Positions 24,738-29,105 of a stretch of 29,105 nt of DNA are shown in pieces. Each line of letters begins with the position of its first letter. Position 1 is the stretch's first letter. Position numbers and translations under genes: made by a program. Source of the stretch: an uncultured Eubacteriales bacterium (GTDB taxonomy: Bacteria; Bacillota; Clostridia; Oscillospirales; Oscillospiraceae); NCBI GenBank assembly GCA_902496595.1, contig CABVBV010000009.1, positions 1-29,105 on the forward strand, written 5' to 3'. Under the pieces are notes generated by a model. That model was given only the letters and a program-made list of their open reading frames with translations. It searched no databases and was not told where the DNA came from.

Positions 24738-25682
24738 GTGCCGCCCAGAATAGTTGTGATAACCGGCCCGACGGCGACGGGCAAGACCAGGCTCGGGGTC
24801 ATGCTCGCGAAGGAGCTGGACGGAGAGGTCGTATCGGCCGACTCGATGCAGATATACCGGCGCATGGACATAGGCACGGCCAAGCCCACGCCGGAGGAGA
24901 CGCAGGGCGTCCCCCACCATCTCATCGACGTTGCGGAGCCTGCCGAGAGCTGGTCTGCGGCGAAGTTCGTGGACGCGGCAAAAGCCGCCTGCCTGGAGAT
25001 CGCCGCCAGGGGCAGGCTGCCCATCGTTGTCGGAGGCACGGGGCTGTACATCGATTCCCTCGTCCAAGGCCGCAGCTTCGGAGCGGTGGACGAGACGGGC
25101 GAGACGCGGCGAGAGCTGGAGGAGCGCTACGACGAGATCGGAGGCCCCGCCATGCTCCGCGAACTCTCACAGCTCGACCCGGAGCGGGCGGCAAAGCTCC
25201 ACCCGGCCGACAAAAAGCGCATCGTCAGGGCCTTCGAGGTCTACCTGCTCACAGGCAGGACGATAACGGAGCTCGACCGGGAGAGCCGCGAGCGCGAGCC
25301 CGACTTCGATGCGAAGTACATAATCCTCGGCTGGAAGTCCCGTGAGGAGCTGTACCGCAGGATAGACGAGCGGGTGGATGAGATGGTCGCACAGGGGCTC
25401 TTCCGCGAGGTGGAGGCCCTGCTGGACGAGGGCCTGGATGCAAATGCGACCGCAATGCAGGCCATAGGCTACAAGGAGGCCGCGCAGGCGATAAGGGGCC
25501 TGTGCTCCGCCGACGAGGCGGTTGAGAAGATCAAGAGAGAGACCAGGCGCTACGCCAAGCGGCAGCTCACCTGGCTCCGGCAGAGAGAGGACGCCCTCCG
25601 CATCGACTGGGACGCCGCGCCCGATTTTGCCGCCGCGCTCCGCGATTCGACAGCATTTCTGCTCCGCTGCGGTATAAGATAG
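24738..25682 (+). CDS. miaA: tRNA dimethylallyltransferase MiaA
   Basis: Adds a dimethylallyl group to A37 of tRNAs reading UNN codons. The 314-residue protein has the P-loop GPTATGKT (10-17), then SADSMQIYRRMDIGTAKP with the catalytic Asp, the HHLID motif and VVGGTGLYI, and the later DVD-like substrate region ending RRYAKRQLTWLR, which is the conserved C-terminal block. The start is a GTG at 24738 with a weak GGAAG 7 nt before it; the ATG at 24724 is out of frame. It is followed after 94 nt by hfq, its classic neighbour. A promoter was not evident in the 70-nt gap to degV. Confidence 0.95.
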   Translation: MPPRIVVITGPTATGKTRLGVMLAKELDGEVVSADSMQIYRRMDIGTAKPTPEETQGVPHHLIDVAEPAESWSAAKFVDAAKAACLEIAARGRLPIVVGGTGLYIDSLVQGRSFGAVDETGETRRELEERYDEIGGPAMLRELSQLDPERAAKLHPADKKRIVRAFEVYLLTGRTITELDRESREREPDFDAKYIILGWKSREELYRRIDERVDEMVAQGLFREVEALLDEGLDANATAMQAIGYKEAAQAIRGLCSADEAVEKIKRETRRYAKRQLTWLRQREDALRIDWDAAPDFAAALRDSTAFLLRCGIR

Positions 25683-25721
25683 TTTGCGTACAAGCCCGTT
25701 TTGTACAAATTTACTATTTAA

Positions 25722-25772
25722 CGGAGCGGAGATATGTGGTATTATGTAAATCGGCCGCTCCGGCAAGGAGCG
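25722..25772 (+). promoter_or_regulatory. Competing hairpins over the hfq ribosome binding site
   Basis: Three complementary segments lie in the miaA-hfq gap: CGGAGCGG (25722-25729), CCGCTCCG (25755-25762) and GGAGCG (25767-25772). The middle one can pair with the first (8 bp, 25-nt loop) or with the third (6 bp, 5-nt loop). The third includes most of the AAGGAG ribosome site of hfq, so the second fold would hide it and the first would free it. An extended -10 element, TGGTATTAT (25737-25745), also lies here; transcripts starting from it (about 25752) would contain only the hiding fold. Confidence 0.55.
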
Positions 25773-25776
25773 AGAA

Positions 25777-26016
25777 ATGGAAAAGACAAAGAACCTGCAG
25801 GACACCTTCCTCTGCCGCGCCAGAGCCGAGCGCGTGCCGCTCACGCTGTTCCTCATGAACGGTTTCCAGCTCAGAGGCACCCTCAAAGCCTTCGACAGTT
25901 TTACAGTCGTGCTGGATTCCGAGGGCAAACAGCAGCTCATTTACAAACACGCGATATCGACCATCGCGCCGATGCGGCCGATAAGCCTCGGCGAGAGCGA
26001 TGGGCAGGCTACATAG
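25777..26016 (+). CDS. hfq: RNA chaperone Hfq
   Basis: A 79-residue Sm-like protein that forms hexameric rings and pairs small RNAs with messages. The N-terminal NLQDTFLCRAR has the conserved Q-D-x-F/L, the Sm1 region includes LFLMNGFQLRGTLKAFDSFTV, and Sm2 reads YKHAISTI, the diagnostic Y/F-K-H-A-I-S-T-I/V motif. Length matches Gram-positive Hfq proteins, which lack the long acidic tail. AAGGAG lies 6 nt before the ATG, but within a possible hairpin. It follows miaA, as in many bacteria, and its last 17 nt overlap the next gene. Confidence 0.97.
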   Translation: MEKTKNLQDTFLCRARAERVPLTLFLMNGFQLRGTLKAFDSFTVVLDSEGKQQLIYKHAISTIAPMRPISLGESDGQAT

Positions 26017-26785
26017 ACCGGGAAAGGCCGAACTGCTGCTCTGGCTCTGCTCGGCGGCGATACTCTGCACCGCGGCCAGCTGGCCGGGAACTCTGGATCG
26101 GAGCTACTCGGGCGGACGTGCGGACGCCGCCGCAGAGCCGGAGCCTCTCAGCATCGAGGCCGAGGCCTTCGTGATCAGGGACGAGAGGTCGCTGGAGCTG
26201 CCGGAAGGGGCGGTGCCTCTCGTCGAGCCGGGAAAGCGGCTGGCGGCATACTCCGCCTACGCCGTTGTAGCGGAGAACCCGGAGGAACTGGGGCTGAGCC
26301 TGGAGGCCAGGCGGCTCGCGCAGCTCGGGGACAGGGCCCTGGCCCTCTCGGAAGCCAGGCAGACCGGCAGTTTCCGGCTCATGAGCGCCGCGCTGACAGG
26401 CGAGGCCGAGGCCCCGGATCTCTCGGGGGCCGAGCCGCTCTTTGCCGGAAACGCCGGGCTCTGCTGCGAGGGTATGGACGGTTTTGAGTATCTCGGCACT
26501 GACTCCGCCCTCCAAATGGACGAGGCCGAGCTCCGCCGGCTGCTCGCAGCGCAGGCGCAGGAACAGCCCGGGCTGAGGCTCGTGACCGGGCTCCGCTGGT
26601 ACTGCGCCCTGCTGACCGGAGCTTCGGTAGAGGCCGGAAAGACGGTGGAGCTCAGGCTTGGAGACGAGGAGTTCGAGGCGAGAGTCGAGCGCTCGGGAGA
26701 GGGCGTACTGCTGCTCTCGGGTACCGGGGGCATGGACAGGATGGCGGATATACGGAGGACGACGGCCGTTATTGAAGTCCCATGA
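26000..26785 (+). CDS. Short membrane-anchored HlyD-like protein
   Basis: A 261-residue protein with one N-terminal membrane segment (about residues 11-30, LLLWLCSAAILCTAASW), then an Ala/Glu-rich region. The final 60 residues (GLRWYCALLTGASVEAGKTV, LRLGDEEFEARVERSG) resemble the beta-barrel region of HlyD-type adaptor proteins that clostridia often encode just before ylmE. It lacks the long coiled coil and a clear lipoyl domain, and is shorter than those proteins as I know them, so it is either a reduced form or only a distant relative. It overlaps hfq by 17 nt and ylmE follows 14 nt later, so it is in the same transcript. Start choice rests on the overlap; its ribosome site is weak. Confidence 0.7.
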   Translation: MGRLHRPGKAELLLWLCSAAILCTAASWPGTLDRSYSGGRADAAAEPEPLSIEAEAFVIRDERSLELPEGAVPLVEPGKRLAAYSAYAVVAENPEELGLSLEARRLAQLGDRALALSEARQTGSFRLMSAALTGEAEAPDLSGAEPLFAGNAGLCCEGMDGFEYLGTDSALQMDEAELRRLLAAQAQEQPGLRLVTGLRWYCALLTGASVEAGKTVELRLGDEEFEARVERSGEGVLLLSGTGGMDRMADIRRTTAVIEVP

Positions 26786-26799
26786 AAGGAGAAAGAGAC

Positions 26800-27492
26800 A
26801 TGGGCATAGCTGAGAACGTCATGAGGGTGCGCGAGAGGATAGACCGGGCCTCCGGAGGCAGGCCCGTACTGCTCGTGGCAGCGAGCAAGATGAACGACGC
26901 GGCCAGGGTGCGCGAGGCGGTCGCGGCGGGAGTGGACGCCTGCGGAGAGAACCGCGTCCAGGAGCTCGTGGAAAAGCGCGAGGCCGGGGCCTATGCCGGC
27001 GCTCCGCTGCATTTCATAGGCCACCTTCAGAGGAACAAGATAAAATATCTCGTGGGCTGCGGAGTGGATCTGATAGAATCCGTCGACTCCGTCGAGCTGC
27101 TGCACGACATAGACGCGAGGGCTCAGAAGCTGGGCGTCGTTCAGGATGTGCTCATCGAGGTGAACATTGCCGGGGAGCTGTCGAAGAGCGGCGTGGAGCC
27201 GGAGAAATTGGAAGAACTTCTCAATTATGCGGCGGGCCTGACGGCGCTCAAGGTGCGAGGGCTGATGTCGATACCGCCGATTTCCGAAACTCCGGGGGCG
27301 AACAGGCCTTATTTTGCCAGAATGCGCGAGCTTTTTGTTGACATCGGGAGAAAAAAATACGATAATACCTCTATGGATTTACTGTCCATGGGTATGAGCG
27401 GCGACTTTGAGGACGCCATAAAGGAAGGCGCGAACATGGTTCGGGTCGGCTCCGCCATATTTGGGGCAAGAGACTACGGCGCGAAGCACTGA
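26800..27492 (+). CDS. ylmE: PLP homeostasis protein YlmE/YggS
   Basis: A 230-residue PLP-binding TIM-barrel protein (YggS/PROSC family) that keeps pyridoxal phosphate and amino acid pools balanced. The PLP lysine is K30 in LLVAASK, followed by GENRVQELVEK, HFIGHLQRNK, the LIEVNIAGELSKSG motif, RGLMSIPP and LSMGMSGDFEDAI with the phosphate-binding end VRVGSAIFG. I chose the ATG at 26800 behind AAGGAGAAAG rather than the one 18 nt earlier, which would lie on that ribosome site. It sits in the usual Firmicute division cluster before sepF. Confidence 0.95.
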   Translation: MGIAENVMRVRERIDRASGGRPVLLVAASKMNDAARVREAVAAGVDACGENRVQELVEKREAGAYAGAPLHFIGHLQRNKIKYLVGCGVDLIESVDSVELLHDIDARAQKLGVVQDVLIEVNIAGELSKSGVEPEKLEELLNYAAGLTALKVRGLMSIPPISETPGANRPYFARMRELFVDIGRKKYDNTSMDLLSMGMSGDFEDAIKEGANMVRVGSAIFGARDYGAKH

Positions 27493-27504
27493 GGAGACTA
27501 GGCG

Positions 27505-28041
27505 ATGGGATTTTTCAACGAACTGAAAAAGCTGGCTCAGCCCAGCGGCGAGGACGAGAACGAGTTCTTCGAGTCCGGGAACCAGCAGGAGGAGGCGGGG
27601 CCTCCGATAGCTCCCACGGAGCGGAGGGAGAGCTTTTTCACCGATGAAGAAGAGGCCGAGCCGCCCAGCATCAGCATACCGAAGCCGAGTTTCCATCTTC
27701 CGAAGCGGGCCGAGAGGATACAGGCCAACAAGCCGCTGCAGCAGGCTGCGCAGCCGCCGCAGGGCCAGTCCTCGGGTTTCATGCTCGCCAAGCCGAAGGA
27801 GTTTGAGGACTGCACCGGCATTGCGGACAGCTTCGCTCTGGGCAAGACGATAATGCTCGACCTGAGCCAGACGGACAAGGTCACGTCGAGGCGGGCGCTT
27901 GACTTCCTCTCGGGAGTGGCATATGCGAGAAACGGCAAGCTGAGCCGGGTCTCGGGCATGATATATCTGGTAACGCCTGCGGGAGTGGACGTATCAGGAG
28001 AGATGATGAGCCAGATAGAGAGCGGCGGCCTGTATTTCTGA
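27505..28041 (+). CDS. sepF: Cell division protein SepF
   Basis: A 178-residue protein that anchors and bundles FtsZ filaments at the septum. The N-terminus MGFFNELKKLA is the amphipathic membrane helix. A disordered Pro/Glu-rich linker covers about residues 15-95. The C-terminal SepF domain includes KPKEFEDC, GKTIMLDLSQTDK, SRRALDFLSGVAYARNG and VSGMIYLVTPAGVDV. Length is normal and a GGAG precedes the ATG. It comes between ylmE and divIVA, but the ylmG and ylmH genes usual in this cluster are missing. Confidence 0.95.
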   Translation: MGFFNELKKLAQPSGEDENEFFESGNQQEEAGPPIAPTERRESFFTDEEEAEPPSISIPKPSFHLPKRAERIQANKPLQQAAQPPQGQSSGFMLAKPKEFEDCTGIADSFALGKTIMLDLSQTDKVTSRRALDFLSGVAYARNGKLSRVSGMIYLVTPAGVDVSGEMMSQIESGGLYF

Positions 28042-28096
28042 GGCGGCCGGACAGAATATACATATATAATTAAAGGACAGGGAAGGAGAAACGGAT

Positions 28097-28726
28097 ATGA
28101 CGCCTCAGGACATCAGGGAGAAGACATTTGAGAAGGCCATGTTCGGTGGCTACGATATGGGCGGCGTGGACGATTTCATGGAGGAGGCCGCGGCGGAACT
28201 GGAGTCCGCGCAGAGGGAGAACGCGACGCTCAGGGCGAAGATGAAGGTACTGGTGGACAAGATCGAGGAATACCGCGCCAGTGAGGACGCGATGAGGATG
28301 ACGCTCATGTCCGCGCAGAAGCTCTCGAGCCAGATAGAGGCCGAGGCGAGGGCGAAGGCCGACAAGCTGGTGGCGGAGGCCCAGGCGACGGCGTCGCGGA
28401 GCCTTGAGGCGCTCAAGGCCGAGACGGCGAAGGAGCAGGCGAAGCTCCGTGAGGCGAAGGAGTCCTTCAACCGTTTCTTCGAGGAAGCGAAGTCCGTATG
28501 CACCAAGCAGCTTGAGAGTCTCGAGAGGATATCGAAGTCCGCCGCCCCTGCCAGGCAGGAGGAGGCTGTGGACGCCACGGTCAAAAGCATAGAGGACTCG
28601 GTCGCCCGAATACCGGACGAGCCCGCTCCGAAGATAGACATAAGCCCCGTCATGGGCGAGGCCGCACCCCGCGAGACGATCACGCCGGAAGAGATAACCC
28701 GCCTTTTCAGTATGGGCGGCAACTGA
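28097..28726 (+). CDS. divIVA: DivIVA-family division/polarity protein
   Basis: A 209-residue coiled-coil protein that gathers at curved membranes such as poles and septa. The N-terminal lipid-binding region, MTPQDIREKTFEKAMFGGYD then VDDFMEE, is the DivIVA domain; the usual membrane-inserting F-R-G-Y is FGGYD here. Residues about 30-155 are predicted coiled coil rich in Ala, Glu and Lys. The tail (about 160-209) is acidic and probably disordered. The ATG at 28097 has GAAGGAG upstream. In order with sepF and ileS it matches the Firmicute dcw-distal cluster. Confidence 0.93.
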   Translation: MTPQDIREKTFEKAMFGGYDMGGVDDFMEEAAAELESAQRENATLRAKMKVLVDKIEEYRASEDAMRMTLMSAQKLSSQIEAEARAKADKLVAEAQATASRSLEALKAETAKEQAKLREAKESFNRFFEEAKSVCTKQLESLERISKSAAPARQEEAVDATVKSIEDSVARIPDEPAPKIDISPVMGEAAPRETITPEEITRLFSMGGN

Positions 28727-28743
28727 TTTTACCGGAACCGAGT

Positions 28744-28770
28744 GGGGCGGCGCGGCAAAGGCGCTGCCCC
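28744..28770 (+). terminator. Hairpin between divIVA and ileS, weak terminator or processing site
   Basis: GGGGCGGCGC (28744-28753) pairs with GCGCTGCCCC (28761-28770), ten pairs including one G-T wobble, with a 7-nt loop. No T-tract follows, so full termination is unlikely; partial termination or transcript stabilisation is possible. The whole divIVA-ileS gap is 84 nt, too short for an ileS T-box leader. Confidence 0.45.
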
Positions 28771-28810
28771 TAACCATGTTTATAAGCCTACAAAGGGAGA
28801 GAGAAAATAA

Positions 28811-29105
28811 ATGGCACAGGACTACAATTCTACCGTGAATCTGCCGAAGACCGGTTTCCCGATGCGCGCCGCCCTGCCGAAGCGCGAGCCGGATATGCTC
28901 AAGGAGTGGTACGACCTCGACCTCTACCACGAGATGCTCAAGAGGACTGAGGGCAGGCCCATCTTCGACCTGCACGACGGCCCCCCGTTCTCCAACGGCG
29001 CCATCCACATGGGCACGGCCCTGAACAAGTGCATCAAGGACTTCATCACCAGATATAAATCCATGTCCGGCTGGCAGGCCATCTACTACCCCGGCTGGGA
29101 CAACC
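28811..29105 (+). CDS. ileS: Isoleucyl-tRNA synthetase, 5' part
   Basis: The first 98 residues of a class I synthetase that charges tRNA-Ile, cut by the right edge. It starts MAQDYNSTVNLPKTGFPMRA, the usual IleRS opening, followed by FDLHDGPPFSNGAIHMGTAL and NKCIKDFI, then YPGWD. The HIGH-type signature is HMGT (66-69), with Thr in place of the last His; related clostridial forms of IleRS can show this, but it is worth noting. AAAGGGAGAG lies before the ATG at 28811. It follows divIVA as in Bacillus. Confidence 0.96.
   Translation, partial: MAQDYNSTVNLPKTGFPMRAALPKREPDMLKEWYDLDLYHEMLKRTEGRPIFDLHDGPPFSNGAIHMGTALNKCIKDFITRYKSMSGWQAIYYPGWDN

Noticed and set aside
25688..25706. Terminator after miaA (GTACAA...TTGTAC hairpin)
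   Set aside because: Only a 6-bp AT-rich stem without a T-tract; read-through into hfq is more likely.
28727..28810. T-box riboswitch before ileS
   Set aside because: The 84-nt gap is too short, and no T-box-like conserved segment or long leader is visible.

Overview
This looks like the replication-origin region of a fairly GC-rich Firmicute, most likely a gut-type clostridium of the Oscillospiraceae/Oscillospirales kind. The evidence is the order dnaA-dnaN-yaaA-recF-remB-gyrB, a remB (DUF370) gene, an ylmE-sepF-divIVA-ileS cluster, and a GyrB with the PLWGKMLNVEK variant. Lineage below class is inference. Codon use is rich in AGG (Arg) and ATA (Ile) throughout, and I see no island of clearly foreign composition.

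Layout. (1) 1-6229, minus strand: dnaA, dnaN, yaaA, recF, remB and gyrB, most junctions being 4-nt stop/start overlaps. A gene that begins inside the gyrB stop codon runs off the left edge; its 23 visible residues look like a REP-associated (Y1) transposase. The 245-bp dnaA-dnaN gap holds DnaA-box-like 9-mers, a 14-bp palindrome and a run of TAG/AAG triplets, and is the best oriC candidate. (2) 6230-11176: mfd diverges from dnaA, where rpmH-rnpA often lies, followed by a PpiC-type foldase lipoprotein. (3) 11192-15554: an iron-dependent alcohol dehydrogenase with a TetR regulator (minus), then a divergent SmtB/CadC-type metal sensor and a zinc/cadmium P-type ATPase with a His-rich N-terminus. 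(4) 15615-16292: a membrane-anchored surface protein. (5) 16374-22244: a minus-strand operon for two 2-hydroxyacyl-CoA dehydratase family subunits, a 52-residue membrane protein and a zinc ribbon protein. A TetR regulator and a large uncharacterised membrane protein diverge from it. (6) 22306-23697: a MerR DNA-binding domain fused to an RDD membrane domain, behind a promoter of classic MerR design. (7) 23822-29105: degV (minus), then miaA, hfq, a small HlyD-like protein, ylmE, sepF, divIVA and the start of ileS (plus).

How it fits together. The left block and mfd are replication and repair housekeeping; the right block is translation, RNA chaperone and cell division. The middle is accessory and built as regulator/target pairs: TetR with alcohol dehydrogenase, ArsR with metal exporter, TetR with dehydratase operon, and a membrane-bound MerR that probably controls itself. 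The least described parts are the dehydratase operon with its small membrane and zinc ribbon partners, the MerR-RDD one-component receptor, and three RNA-level candidates: a terminator-like hairpin in the dnaA leader, a near-leaderless mfd message, and competing hairpins over the hfq ribosome binding site. No rRNA, tRNA or CRISPR array was seen.
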